Assembly (NCBI RefSeq): GCF_030064065.1
Contig: NZ_CP125946.1
Coordinates: forward strand, 2,294,001 to 2,358,000
Reading direction: 5' to 3'
Length of the DNA stretch: 64,000 nt
Source: Rothia sp. SD9660Na
Lineage (GTDB): Bacteria > Actinomycetota > Actinomycetes > Actinomycetales > Micrococcaceae
The notes below the pieces were generated by a model, which did no database searches, was not told the DNA's origin, and was given only the letters and a program-made list of their open reading frames with translations. The position numbers were made by a program, and so were the translations under genes. This document shows positions 23,056-32,067 of this stretch, piece after piece. The stretch's first letter is position 1, and each line of letters opens with the position of its first letter.

Positions 23056-24506
23056 TGAGCGCTTCATCTGCCGCGCCTGCGGTTGAGCTGCCCCGCTCCC
23101 GCCGCCTGACCGAACTGGTACTCACCGTACTCGCGGTGTTGCTCTGCCCTGCCGCCATGTACCTGGTAGACCCCGAAGCGGCCCTGGCTAACCGTATGTG
23201 GTTGCAGGCCCTGACCGTTCAAAGTGTAGGTGCCCTGGTGCTACACGCTGTCATGTATATGAGGGCCCGCTATGCCGACCCCTTCATTCTGCCGATTGCA
23301 GTCGCGCTGAACGGGCTGGGCCTGGCTATGATCTACCGTATCGACCTGACCACCACCGCCAACGCGGGAGCCGCCCAGCTCATGTGGACCGGGCTGGCCA
23401 TGGTTGCCTCAGCCGTGGTGCTCTTCTTCCTGCGCGACCACCGGGTGCTGCGGAAGGTCACCTATATATCCTTAGCTGCCTCGATTGTGCTGCTTCTGCT
23501 GCCGCTACTACCGGTCATTGGTACCGAAATTAACGGTGCCCGCATCTGGATTTCACTCGGCGGTCGCACCTTCCAGCCCGGTGAAGTCGCCAAGATTACC
23601 CTGGCTATCTTCTTCGCCGGTTATCTCTCAACCCACCGCGACCTGATCATGCTGGCCGGTAAGCGCATCGGTCCGGTACGCCTGCCCCGCTTTAAAGACC
23701 TGGCCCCTATGTTTATCGCCTGGTTTGTCTCGCTGGCGGTGCTGGTTTTCCAGCGCGATTTGGGCTCGGCCATTCTCTTCTTCGGCATCTTCCTGGCCAT
23801 GCTCTTCTTGGCCACAGGAAGCCTCACCTGGGTCGCCCTGGGCCTACTCTTCGTAGCTGCTGGTGGTGTGCTGGCCTACAACTACATCTCCCACGTCTAC
23901 TACCGCATCAATTCCTGGGTCCATGCCTTTGATCCCGAGATTTACAACCAGCCCCTGGGCGGCTCGGGTCAAATTGTGCAGGGCCTCTTCGGCCTGGCCT
24001 CTGGCGGCCTATTCGGACGCGGCTGGGGCAACGGCCGCCCCGACCTGGTCTCATATTCCAACTCAGACATGATTATCACTGCTCTGGGTGAAGAACTGGG
24101 TCTACTGGGCCTGGGGGCTATCCTCATGCTCTTCCTGCTACTAGTCTCCCGCGGCTTCCGCGCTGCCCTGGGCACCCGCGACGCCTTCGGCAAGCTCCTA
24201 GCAGCAGGCTTCTCAGCCCTCATCGTGATTCAGCTCTTCGTGGTCATTGGCGGCGTCACCCGCCTGATTCCGCTGACGGGTCTCACCACCCCCTTCATGT
24301 CCGCCGGTGGCTCCTCCCTACTCTCAAACTGGGTTATCGTAGCCATCTTGCTCGCTATCTCCCACACCGCCCGTGCCCCGCACGTGGTAGAAGAGTTCGA
24401 CGAGGCAGACAGCATCGACTACGAGGGATACGAGCCCGAGGGCGCCACGTCCGTCATTTCTAGAATTACCGAAACCAACCGTTCAGGAGGTGCTCACGGT
24501 GAATAA
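23055..24506 (+). CDS. rodA: RodA/FtsW-type SEDS peptidoglycan glycosyltransferase
   Basis: A 483-aa polytopic SEDS protein polymerising lipid II, paired with the PbpA transpeptidase encoded next. SEDS signatures are NGARIWISLGGRTFQPGEVA, KITLAIFFAGYLS, FQRDLGSAILFFGIFLAMLF, and the C-terminal NSDMIITALGEELGLLG and IPLTGLTTPFMSAGGSSLL. It starts at GTG 23055 overlapping the pstP stop by 1 nt, with GGGAGG upstream, and its end overlaps the pbpA start by 8 nt. Tight packing indicates co-translation. Confidence 0.95.
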   Translation: MSASSAAPAVELPRSRRLTELVLTVLAVLLCPAAMYLVDPEAALANRMWLQALTVQSVGALVLHAVMYMRARYADPFILPIAVALNGLGLAMIYRIDLTTTANAGAAQLMWTGLAMVASAVVLFFLRDHRVLRKVTYISLAASIVLLLLPLLPVIGTEINGARIWISLGGRTFQPGEVAKITLAIFFAGYLSTHRDLIMLAGKRIGPVRLPRFKDLAPMFIAWFVSLAVLVFQRDLGSAILFFGIFLAMLFLATGSLTWVALGLLFVAAGGVLAYNYISHVYYRINSWVHAFDPEIYNQPLGGSGQIVQGLFGLASGGLFGRGWGNGRPDLVSYSNSDMIITALGEELGLLGLGAILMLFLLLVSRGFRAALGTRDAFGKLLAAGFSALIVIQLFVVIGGVTRLIPLTGLTTPFMSAGGSSLLSNWVIVAILLAISHTARAPHVVEEFDEADSIDYEGYEPEGATSVISRITETNRSGGAHGE

Positions 24507-25941
24507 AGCTATCCGCCGGGCATGGATTGCTGCGGCCTGCGTCTTCGTGCTGCTGCTGGGCACCCTGACCTATATCCAATTCTTCGACGCTAAAAACCTG
24601 CAGGCCAACGCCTGGAATTCCCGAACCCTCTACGAAAGCTACGGCTCCCAGCGCGGGTCCATTGTGGTTGACGGCGTAGAAATTGCCTCGTCCGTAGAAT
24701 CGAACGACGGCTACGCCTTCCAGCGCACCTACTCCCAGCCCGAGCTCTACGCGGGGCTCACCGGCTACTTCTCATCCATCTACGGGGCAACCGGGCTTGA
24801 GTCTGCCATGGATGACCAGCTCTCGGGCAACTCCGACGCCCAGTTCTACGACCGCCTGGCCCAGATGTTCACCGGCAACACCGCCCAGGGGGCCAGCGTT
24901 GAGCTGACCATCGACAGTGAGCTCCAGCAGCTGGCCTACGACCTGCTGGACGGCTACAAGGGCTCTATCGTGGCCCTCGACCCCAAGACCGGCGAAATTC
25001 TGGCCATGGTGTCCACCCCCTCCTACGACCCCAACGCCCTCTCGTCCCACAACGCCGAGTCGGTACTGTCCCAGTACGCAGCCCTCAATGAGGACGCCAA
25101 CCATCCCCTCTACAACCGCGCTATCGCGGGCGATACCTACGCTCCCGGCTCAACCTTCAAAATTATTGACGCCGTGGCCGCCCTCGAATCGGGTAAATAC
25201 AATGCAGACTCGGTGATTCCCAACCCGCAGAACCTGACCCTGCCGAACACCACCGTCACCCTGCCCAACTACACCGGCGGCCAGTGCTCAACCCGCACGT
25301 CCGTCACCATCGAGTGGGCCCTGGCGCAGTCCTGCAACACCCCCTTCGCGCAGATTGCTATGGACCTGGGTGAAGAAACCATCGCCCAGACCTCAAGCAA
25401 TTTCGGCTACGGGCAGGAGCTCCAGATTCCCCTGGCTGTGTCACAGTCGGTCTTCCCGACTAACATGGAAGACAGCCAGTTAGCACAGGCGTCTATTGGT
25501 CAGTACGATGTGAAGACCACCCCTTTGCAGGTTGCTATGATGAGCGCAGCTATCGCTAACGACGGTGTGCAGATGAAACCTAACCTGATTAGGTCGGTTA
25601 AGTCTCACAACCTCAGCTCGCTATACGAGTTCTCAGCTGAGGAGCTACGACGCTCCACCTCAGCCGATGCCGCCAATCAGGTAACAGAGTGGATGGTAAA
25701 CGGCGTGAGTAACGGTATCGCCTCGGGCGCTGCGGTGAGCGGGGTTCAGGTGGCCGGTAAGACCGGTACCGCTGAAATTGGAGACACAGGGTTGAATAAC
25801 TCCTGGTTCACCGGTTTCGCTCCGGCTGACGACCCGCAGGTAGCTGTCGCGGTAGTCTATGAAGGTGTAGACGTCACAACAGGGGCGCAGCTTGCTGCTC
25901 CCGCAGGTAAACAACTTTTTGAGGCGGTGTTGAACAAGTGA
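24499..25941 (+). CDS. pbpA: penicillin-binding protein 2-type transpeptidase PbpA
   Basis: A 480-aa class B penicillin-binding protein. It has an N-terminal signal anchor ([20 protein letters not shown]) and a transpeptidase domain with the serine tetrad PGSTFKI (SxxK), the SCN motif in [11 protein letters not shown], and KTGTAE. It crosslinks peptidoglycan with RodA as partner. The start is GTG 24499, 9 nt after AGGAGG; it overlaps rodA by 8 nt. Its end overlaps the next kinase gene by 4 nt (GTGA). Confidence 0.95.
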   Translation: MNKAIRRAWIAAACVFVLLLGTLTYIQFFDAKNLQANAWNSRTLYESYGSQRGSIVVDGVEIASSVESNDGYAFQRTYSQPELYAGLTGYFSSIYGATGLESAMDDQLSGNSDAQFYDRLAQMFTGNTAQGASVELTIDSELQQLAYDLLDGYKGSIVALDPKTGEILAMVSTPSYDPNALSSHNAESVLSQYAALNEDANHPLYNRAIAGDTYAPGSTFKIIDAVAALESGKYNADSVIPNPQNLTLPNTTVTLPNYTGGQCSTRTSVTIEWALAQSCNTPFAQIAMDLGEETIAQTSSNFGYGQELQIPLAVSQSVFPTNMEDSQLAQASIGQYDVKTTPLQVAMMSAAIANDGVQMKPNLIRSVKSHNLSSLYEFSAEELRRSTSADAANQVTEWMVNGVSNGIASGAAVSGVQVAGKTGTAEIGDTGLNNSWFTGFAPADDPQVAVAVVYEGVDVTTGAQLAAPAGKQLFEAVLNK

Positions 25942-27665
25942 GGCCTTCGGTAGATGTGACTCTTGGTGGTCGCTACACCCTGACCGAGCGTATCGCGATT
26001 GGCGGTATGGGCGAGGTCTGGAAGGCGCGCGATAAGGTCTTGGGCCGTACCGTCGCCGTAAAGATTCTGAAAGAGGAATATACGGGCGACCCCGGCTTCC
26101 TGGAGCGTTTCCGCGCCGAAGCCCGCCACACCGCCCTGCTCAACCACCCCGGCGTCGCCAACGTCTTCGACTACGGTGAAGAGGACGGCTCTGCCTACCT
26201 GGTCATGGAGCTGGTTCCCGGTGAGCCACTGTCTAACATCATTGAGCGCGACAAGCAGCTACCTGCTGACCGCATCCTCAATATCATGGCGCAGACCGCC
26301 CGCGCCCTGGCGGCCGCCCATGCCCAGGGTCTCGTGCACCGCGACGTAAAACCCGGCAACCTGATTATCACTCCGGACGAGCGGGTGAAGGTCACCGACT
26401 TCGGTATCGCCCGCCTGGCTGACCAGGTGCCCCTCACTGCCACCGGCCAGGTCATGGGCACCGCCCAGTACCTGGCGCCTGAGCAGGCAACAGGCCAGCA
26501 GGCCACCCCCTCCTCAGATATATACTCTCTGGGCATCATCGGCTATGAATGTCTGGCCGGCAAGCGCCCCTTCACCGGCGAATCACAGATTGCCATCGCC
26601 CTGGCACAGGTTAACGACCCACCGCCGCCCCTGCCCAAGGACGTCCCCGCCCCCGCAGCAGCGCTCATCATGTGCCTGCTCTCCAAGGACCCGGCGGACC
26701 GACCCGAGACCGCAACCGCGCTGGCGTCCGCTATTGACGCTATCCGCCGCCGCGACATCCCGGCCGCCATTAAGGCTGTACCACCCCTGGGCAAGTTCCT
26801 GCCGCAGGGGGCAGATACCCAGGCCACCCAGGTCATGACGGCCCCCACCGCCGTGGCTCCCGCAGCGGCCCGGTTTGGCTCGGGAGTCCACTACGAACCC
26901 GAGCCCACCACCGCCCGTGTACCCAGCGCCCCGGCCGCTGCCGCCTACCCGACAGCCGAGCCCCAGGCGAAGAAGAAGAGCCCCTGGGGCTGGGTGTCCC
27001 TGGTGCTTGCCCTGCTCCTCATTGCCGCCGTCGTCTGGTTCGTACTAGCTGGCAGCAACCGCTCCAGCACTACCGGCGATACGACCCCCACAGCGTCAGG
27101 CACCGTCTCAACCGTCAGCGTCTCACCCACCACCGAAGAAGCCAGCGCGGCTGAGACCCCAACCCGCATTGAAATTGACTCAGCCTCCTTCGAAGGCCGC
27201 CCCCTCGATGATGTCGTCAACGAACTCACCGCTATGGGCTTCTCAACCCGCACCACCGGCGTCACCTCCGACTCCGCAGTAGACACCGTGCTCTCCGTTT
27301 CACCTACCGGTAGCGTAGAAGTGGGCAAAACCATTACCGTGCAGTACTCCACCGGCCCCAAATCAGTGACCCTACCCAGTAATCTGGAGGGTACAGACTC
27401 TGAAGAGGCCATCAACGCGATTACCGGCCTGGGCGTAAACGTGCAGATTCACTTTGAAGAAAGCAGCAGTGCCCGCGAAGGTACCGTGCTACGCACCAGC
27501 CCCACCTCGGGGTCCCGCATTGAGGTAGGGAGCAGCGTAGACGTCTACGTGGCCAAGGCCCCCGCTGCCAGTGCATCGGCATCCGCATCGCCGAGCGCCT
27601 CAGCATCACAGTCAACCACCGGCTCCGAATCAGCCTCACCGAGTGCTAATTCAACCGGCAACTAA
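25938..27665 (+). CDS. pknA: PknA-type Ser/Thr kinase with two PASTA domains
   Basis: A 575-aa transmembrane Hanks-type kinase. The kinase domain (residues ~10-275) shows [38 protein letters not shown] and [10 protein letters not shown]. After an Ala/Pro-rich juxtamembrane stretch is one helix ([20 protein letters not shown]), then two PASTA-like repeats (~416-480 and ~482-547) and a Ser/Ala tail. PASTA domains bind muropeptides or lipid II in PknB; a PknA-position kinase with PASTA repeats differs from the mycobacterial PknA, which lacks them. GTG start overlaps pbpA by 4 nt. Confidence 0.9.
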   Translation: MRPSVDVTLGGRYTLTERIAIGGMGEVWKARDKVLGRTVAVKILKEEYTGDPGFLERFRAEARHTALLNHPGVANVFDYGEEDGSAYLVMELVPGEPLSNIIERDKQLPADRILNIMAQTARALAAAHAQGLVHRDVKPGNLIITPDERVKVTDFGIARLADQVPLTATGQVMGTAQYLAPEQATGQQATPSSDIYSLGIIGYECLAGKRPFTGESQIAIALAQVNDPPPPLPKDVPAPAAALIMCLLSKDPADRPETATALASAIDAIRRRDIPAAIKAVPPLGKFLPQGADTQATQVMTAPTAVAPAAARFGSGVHYEPEPTTARVPSAPAAAAYPTAEPQAKKKSPWGWVSLVLALLLIAAVVWFVLAGSNRSSTTGDTTPTASGTVSTVSVSPTTEEASAAETPTRIEIDSASFEGRPLDDVVNELTAMGFSTRTTGVTSDSAVDTVLSVSPTGSVEVGKTITVQYSTGPKSVTLPSNLEGTDSEEAINAITGLGVNVQIHFEESSSAREGTVLRTSPTSGSRIEVGSSVDVYVAKAPAASASASASPSASASQSTTGSESASPSANSTGN

Positions 27666-27677
27666 ACTCCACCGGAA

Positions 27678-29657
27678 ATGATGGGTGAATACATGGACCA
27701 GCAGGTTCCTGAAACTATCGATCAGCGCTACGAGGTCGGAGCCGTTATCGGCTCCGGCGCCATGGCGACCGTCTACGAGGCGGTTGATACACGCCTGGGG
27801 CGCAAGGTTGCGCTCAAGGTTCTGCGGACTGAGCATGCTCAGGACGTCATCTTCCGTGCCCGTTTTCAGCGCGAGGCAGAGGCCGTCGCGGCCCTCAACC
27901 ACCGCTCTATCGTAGGTGTCTACGACACCGGCTCCTTCGATATTCAGGTAGGTAGCTCTGAGGTCTCTGTGCCCTTCATGGTCATGGAGCTGGTTCAGGG
28001 CACCACCCTGCGCGACGCCATGTCTCGCAGCAAGGTCGATCAGGCCCAGGCCCTAGCCTACGGTGTGCAGATTCTCGAGGCTCTCGACTACAGCCACAGC
28101 GCAGGTATCGTGCACCGCGATATCAAGCCCACTAACGTCATGATTCTGCCCCAGACGGCAGAGGACCGTGATCTGGGCGAGCCCGGTCAGATTAAGGTCA
28201 TGGACTTCGGCATTGCCCGCGCCGCCGAAGAGGCCGGTGATGCCCTGACCAAGGCCAACACCGTCATGGGCACCGCCCGCTACATCTCCCCCGAGCAGGC
28301 CCGCGGCGAGACCGTCGACGCCCGCAGCGATGTCTACTCAGCTGCCTGCGTGGTGTACGAGATGCTGGCGGGGCGCTCCCCCTTCGACGCCCCCACCAAC
28401 GTGGAACTGGCCGGTAAGCATCTGAGCGAGACCCCTCAGCCTCCCAGCGCCTTCGCCTCAGAAGAGGTCTCCCCGGCTCTCGATGCCGCTGTACTCAAGG
28501 GCCTAGCCAAGAACCCTGCCAGCCGTTACCAGAGCGCCAGCGAATTTGCGTCCGCCCTCAAAGATGCCCAAAGCGGCATACTTACCGGTAGCGATCAGGA
28601 TCCCACCGAAGCAACCACCGCTTTCGGTGCAGCTAGCCTGGGCGCAGGCGCCGCAGCAGGCGCTGTAGCCGCCGCTCCGCGCGAAACCGAAGAAGCCGGC
28701 ATTGGCAGCTTCTTCGACAACGCCCAGTCTGAATACACCGACGAAGAACTCTACGGTTACGGCTACGGCCAGGACCCGGCTAAGGCCCGCACAAAGCGCC
28801 GCCGTAACGCCTGGGGCAAGGCTCTGACCACCCTGCTGATTCTTCTGCTGGCTGCTTTCGGTTTGTGCTCCGTGCTCTACTACCAGGCCAAGCTCAACGA
28901 GGTTCCCGTCCACGTGGTTCCCGCGGTTCAGGGCTTGACCAAGGAAGAAGCCGAAACCCAGCTGCGTAACCTGAACTTCGCACTCAAGTTCGAAGAAGAG
29001 CACTCCGACACTATTCCCAAGGGTTCAGTTATCAAGACCTCCCCCGTGACCGGCCTCGAAGCTGAAGAGGGCAGCGAGGTTGTTGTGACTGTATCGTCCG
29101 GCCCGGCTGTGCTAACCGTGCCCGCCAACCTTGAGGGCCAGAGTGAACAGTACGTGCGTGAGACTCTCACGAACGCTGGCTTCGTGCCCGGCCGCACCAC
29201 CACCGTCAACAGCCCCACCATCCCCGCGGGCATGGTTGTTGGTGTAACCCCCGGCTCCGGCGAACAGGCCGATGCCGGTGCGACCATCAATATCATTCTC
29301 TCCAACGGTAAGGTTGAGGTCCCCAGCCTGGTCGGACTGAGCCGCGATGCCGCTATCGCAGCACTGACCGCATCAGATACCCTGCTGAGCACCAATATCG
29401 AAACCGTCACCACCACCGCCCAGCCCGCTGGCACCGTTATCTCGCAGAGCGCCACTGCCGGAACCCTGATTGAGCAGGGCTCAACCGTGACTATTCGCGT
29501 GGCAGTTGCCCCTGTAGCGACCAGCGCTCCCAGCGTGGCAGCTACTACCGCACCGAGTGCAGCGGCTACGGCCCAGGCCACTCAGCCTGCCGCTACGGCC
29601 ACTGCCCAGGTAACCCCGAGCGCAGCAGCGAGCGCAAGAGGTAACAACAACGACTAG
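27678..29657 (+). CDS. pknB: PknB-type Ser/Thr kinase with three PASTA domains
   Basis: A 659-aa transmembrane kinase, the central regulator of growth and division in actinobacteria. The kinase domain includes IGSGAMATVYEAVD, ALKVLRTEH, GIVHRDIKPTNVMI, VMDFGIARA and ARYISPEQARGETVDARS. One helix follows (ALTTLLILLLAAFGLCSVLY), then three PASTA repeats (VPAVQGLTKEEAETQL; VPANLEGQSEQYVRETL; VPSLVGLSRDAAIAAL), then an Ala/Thr-rich tail. Starts at 27678 and 27693 (MDQQVPETIDQRYEVG) are both possible; the latter looks more like homologues. It is the last gene of the operon, ended by the 52-bp palindrome. Confidence 0.93.
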   Translation: MMGEYMDQQVPETIDQRYEVGAVIGSGAMATVYEAVDTRLGRKVALKVLRTEHAQDVIFRARFQREAEAVAALNHRSIVGVYDTGSFDIQVGSSEVSVPFMVMELVQGTTLRDAMSRSKVDQAQALAYGVQILEALDYSHSAGIVHRDIKPTNVMILPQTAEDRDLGEPGQIKVMDFGIARAAEEAGDALTKANTVMGTARYISPEQARGETVDARSDVYSAACVVYEMLAGRSPFDAPTNVELAGKHLSETPQPPSAFASEEVSPALDAAVLKGLAKNPASRYQSASEFASALKDAQSGILTGSDQDPTEATTAFGAASLGAGAAAGAVAAAPRETEEAGIGSFFDNAQSEYTDEELYGYGYGQDPAKARTKRRRNAWGKALTTLLILLLAAFGLCSVLYYQAKLNEVPVHVVPAVQGLTKEEAETQLRNLNFALKFEEEHSDTIPKGSVIKTSPVTGLEAEEGSEVVVTVSSGPAVLTVPANLEGQSEQYVRETLTNAGFVPGRTTTVNSPTIPAGMVVGVTPGSGEQADAGATINIILSNGKVEVPSLVGLSRDAAIAALTASDTLLSTNIETVTTTAQPAGTVISQSATAGTLIEQGSTVTIRVAVAPVATSAPSVAATTAPSAAATAQATQPAATATAQVTPSAAASARGNNND

Positions 29658-29668
29658 GTCGTGCTAAA

Positions 29669-29720
29669 CCTATAAGAAAGCCGCCCTCCCCACATGTGGG
29701 GAGGGCGGCTTTCTTATAGG
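29669..29720. terminator. 52-bp perfect palindrome, bidirectional terminator
   Basis: The arms CCTATAAGAAAGCCGCCCTC...CACA and their exact complement meet with no spacer (centre 29694/29695). It sits between the convergent pknB and trpG/pabA genes. AGTTTTT follows on the plus side. Confidence 0.85.
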
Positions 29721-29744
29721 AGTTTTTGGGCTATCAAGCTGGTA

Positions 29745-30386
29745 TTAGGCTGCCGGTTCAATGAGGGGAGAGAGGGTCGCGCCCAGGGCTGCGGCCCCTT
29801 CTAGACCTACTTCTTCGAGCCAGTTACCGAGCATGAGATAGCCACCTTCAGTAAGTACCGATTCGGGGTGGAACTGCACGCCGTGCAGGGGGGCGGTGAC
29901 GTGGCGCAGGCCCATGATGATGCCATTATCGGTGCTGGAGGTAACCTCTAGTTCAGCGGGCAGGGTGGCAGGTTCAACAGCGAGAGAGTGGTAGCGGGTA
30001 GCGGTGAAGGGGCTGGGCAGGTCCTTGAAGACGGACTGGCCGGTGTGCACCAGCTGGGATGTCTTACCGTGCATGAGCTCGGGGGCGTGGCCCACTACCC
30101 CGCCGAAGGCTTCGGCGAGGGCCTGGTGGCCCAGACAGACGCCGAGCAGGGGCTTATGAGCAGTCTTGGCCCATTTGATCACGTCGATGATGACGCCCGC
30201 TTCAGCAGGGTTGCCGGGGCCGGGTGAGACGAGCACGCCGTCGTGCTCCTGGGCCAGGGCTATGGTCTCGTCAAGACTCAGTTCGTCGTTACGGATAACG
30301 GTGGTTTCAGCGCCGAGCTGCTGGATGTAACCGACCAGGGTAAAGACGAAGCTGTCGTAGTTATCGATGACGAGAATTTTAGTCAT
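29745..30386 (-). CDS. trpG: anthranilate/aminodeoxychorismate synthase glutamine amidotransferase subunit
   Basis: A 213-aa class I glutamine amidotransferase providing ammonia to a TrpE/PabB-type partner for anthranilate or 4-amino-4-deoxychorismate. Motifs are ILVIDNYDSFVFTLVGY, VSPGPGNPAEAG, the catalytic Cys in GVCLGHQALAEAFGG, and His-Glu in GVQFHPESVLTEGG. No partner gene lies beside it, which is normal for this actinobacterial locus, where the gene sits next to pknB and may serve folate (pabA) rather than tryptophan. Convergent with pknB. Confidence 0.93.
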   Translation of the reverse strand: MTKILVIDNYDSFVFTLVGYIQQLGAETTVIRNDELSLDETIALAQEHDGVLVSPGPGNPAEAGVIIDVIKWAKTAHKPLLGVCLGHQALAEAFGGVVGHAPELMHGKTSQLVHTGQSVFKDLPSPFTATRYHSLAVEPATLPAELEVTSSTDNGIIMGLRHVTAPLHGVQFHPESVLTEGGYLMLGNWLEEVGLEGAAALGATLSPLIEPAA

Positions 30387-30450
30387 GGCACCTGCCCTTT
30401 CGTGATGGTGTTTTGATTCTATCGCACGGGGCGAGGCGGGCGTCTGGTGC

Positions 30451-30612
30451 TTATTGCTCCATGGTCACGTCGGTGTTGAAGGGGCTGTACTCGGCGAAGT
30501 GGGGGAAGACGTATTCCATGAGCAGGTAGACGGCGGCCGCTATCAGAGCGATAGCGATGATGATGCGCAGCCACAGGGGGCCGGGTAGGTGACGGAAAAT
30601 CCAGGCGTACAT
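30451..30612 (-). CDS. 53-aa single-pass membrane protein near trpG/pabA
   Basis: A short gene reading MYAWIFRHLPGPLWLRIIIA then IALIAAAVYLLMEYVFPHF and ending SPFNTDVTMEQ. It has one strong membrane helix (residues ~17-37). AAGGAACCCC precedes the ATG, and codon use fits the genome. I recall similar ~55-80-aa proteins with an N-terminal W-x-F-RHLPGP-WLR pattern beside trpG in other Micrococcaceae; function unknown. It lies between the sortase and amidotransferase genes on the same strand, 33 nt after the sortase stop, so is probably co-transcribed with the sortase. Confidence 0.75.
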   Translation of the reverse strand: MYAWIFRHLPGPLWLRIIIAIALIAAAVYLLMEYVFPHFAEYSPFNTDVTMEQ

Positions 30613-30645
30613 GGGGTTCCTTGGGGTGGACGGCGGTGGTTAGCT

Positions 30646-31464
30646 TTAGCCGGCGATGGCGGCGATTTCTTCGGGGGCACCCGCTTCAGCAGGCTGCCAG
30701 CTGATAAATTCGGCGTGGACGATGTAGCGTTCAGTATCGCCGTAGCGGGGGTGGCAGCTGGTGAGGGTGAGTAGACGGCGGTCTGCGTCGGCGAGGGGCG
30801 CTTCGGGCTGGTCGGGGTTAGGGGCGATGACCTCCACCTGGGTAGGAAGCACAATTTTGTGCTCGTAGACCCGGTAGGTGTAGTAGCCTTCGGCAGTGCG
30901 TATGTAGATGTTGTCGCCGCTCTCAAGCAGGTCGATGTTATCGAGCACGGCCCCGTTAGTTTGGCGGTGGCCTGCCAGCGCAAAGTTGCCGTATTCTCCG
31001 GGCATCTGGCTGCTGGGGTAGCGTCCTAGCCCCAGGGTATCGAGCACATCGGTGCCTACGCCTTCAGCCAGGGGGCGGGCGTAGTTTTGGCCTAGCCGGG
31101 GAATGTAGACCACGCCGTAGGCCTGCCCGTAGGCAGGCGGGGTGGCAACCGGTGGGTTGGCGGGGTCGTAGTCGGGTACGACGTTTCCGGATGCCGCCCC
31201 CTCGGTATTGTCCCCCTGGCCGGTGGCGGCGGGGCCGGGGCGCCCGCTACCGCTGTTGAATTCTTGGATGAGACTGTCGACGGCTTGCTGCTGGGTGCGG
31301 TTGGCGTCGATGTTGGTCCACCAGAGTTGCCAGGCAACAAAGAGAAGTAAGACGATACCGGCAGTAATCAGCAGTTCACCGATGATCTGAATTGCCCATT
31401 GCAGGGGGGTGCGCCCGGCAGGGGAAGTCGCGTGGCGGCTAGTAGTGGGGACGGCTGTGGTCAC
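30646..31464 (-). CDS. class E sortase
   Basis: A 272-aa membrane transpeptidase that anchors secreted proteins to peptidoglycan. An N-terminal helix (IQIIGELLITAGIVLLLFVA) precedes a Gly/Pro-rich linker and the sortase barrel: GVVYIPRLGQNYARPL, the catalytic His in GNFALAGHRQTNGA, the Cys in LLTLTSCHPRYG and the Arg in DTERYIV. Proximity to crgA and pknB and the ALAGHR/TSCHP pattern fit class E, which cleaves LAxTG; an LANTG substrate is encoded at 14206-16632. The start is a GTG with GAGGTGA just upstream. It is divergent from crgA. Confidence 0.9.
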   Translation of the reverse strand: MTTAVPTTSRHATSPAGRTPLQWAIQIIGELLITAGIVLLLFVAWQLWWTNIDANRTQQQAVDSLIQEFNSGSGRPGPAATGQGDNTEGAASGNVVPDYDPANPPVATPPAYGQAYGVVYIPRLGQNYARPLAEGVGTDVLDTLGLGRYPSSQMPGEYGNFALAGHRQTNGAVLDNIDLLESGDNIYIRTAEGYYTYRVYEHKIVLPTQVEVIAPNPDQPEAPLADADRRLLTLTSCHPRYGDTERYIVHAEFISWQPAEAGAPEEIAAIAG

Positions 31465-31596
31465 ATCTCACCTCGGCACGGGACGATTGCGGGGAACTGT
31501 TTAATGTTAGAACTTTTTCAGCTACTGCGGTTAAAATCGTCTCTGACCCTATATTTTATGAACTGCCGGGAGCACTGCTCCCCTACTGGAGGAAAA

Positions 31597-31872
31597 GTGG
31601 CTGAGTCGAAGTCTATTCGTGACGAGGATTTTGAAGAGGCGGAGCTGCGCCGCGTTGCGGAGTCGATGTACAGCGACGATGATTTCCCGTCGCCGACCCC
31701 CCTCTGGTATCGCGTGATTATGTTCGCCATGATTGTGATTGGCGTGCTATGGATTATTACTTTCTATATTTCCCAGTCGGTGTACCCGATTCCGGGTATT
31801 GGCAACTGGAATATTGGTATCGGCATTAGCTTCATGATGGTGGGGCTGATTATGACCACCCGCTGGCGCTAG
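31597..31872 (+). CDS. crgA: cell division protein CrgA
   Basis: A 91-aa membrane protein of the CrgA/WhiP family, which recruits septal PBPs and FtsZ-ring partners. After the acidic N-terminus (VAESKSIRDEDFEEAELRRV) come two membrane helices: WYRVIMFAMIVIGVLWIITF and NIGIGISFMMVGLIMTTRW, with the typical ISQSVYPIPGIGNWN loop between. The start GTG 31597 has GGAGG 4 nt upstream; longer in-frame extensions would run into the divergent sortase promoter. The gene order crgA-trpG-pknB is conserved across actinobacteria near the origin. Confidence 0.95.
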   Translation: MAESKSIRDEDFEEAELRRVAESMYSDDDFPSPTPLWYRVIMFAMIVIGVLWIITFYISQSVYPIPGIGNWNIGIGISFMMVGLIMTTRWR

Positions 31873-31881
31873 GGTGCCACT

Positions 31882-32067
31882 GTGGCTGAGAAGAAACCTG
31901 AGACCACTAATCCGTCTAACTTAGCGCCGGTTGACCCCGACGAGACGCTGGATCAACGTGCCGATATTCGTGCTGCCCGGTTCGAGACTAAACTGCGCCG
32001 CTGGGCCTTGTTTGGTGTGGTTGCTGCTGTGGCTATTTATTTTGTGTGGCAGGCGGTGGTGGGCTAG
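31882..32067 (+). CDS. small membrane protein downstream of crgA
   Basis: A 61-aa protein with a charged N-terminal two-thirds (VDPDETLDQRADIRAARFET) and a C-terminal membrane helix (ALFGVVAAVAIYFVWQAVVG). It begins at GTG 31882, 9 nt after crgA, so it is probably co-translated. No family recognised. Its stop overlaps the convergent BASS-transporter stop by 4 nt. Confidence 0.6.
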   Translation: MAEKKPETTNPSNLAPVDPDETLDQRADIRAARFETKLRRWALFGVVAAVAIYFVWQAVVG

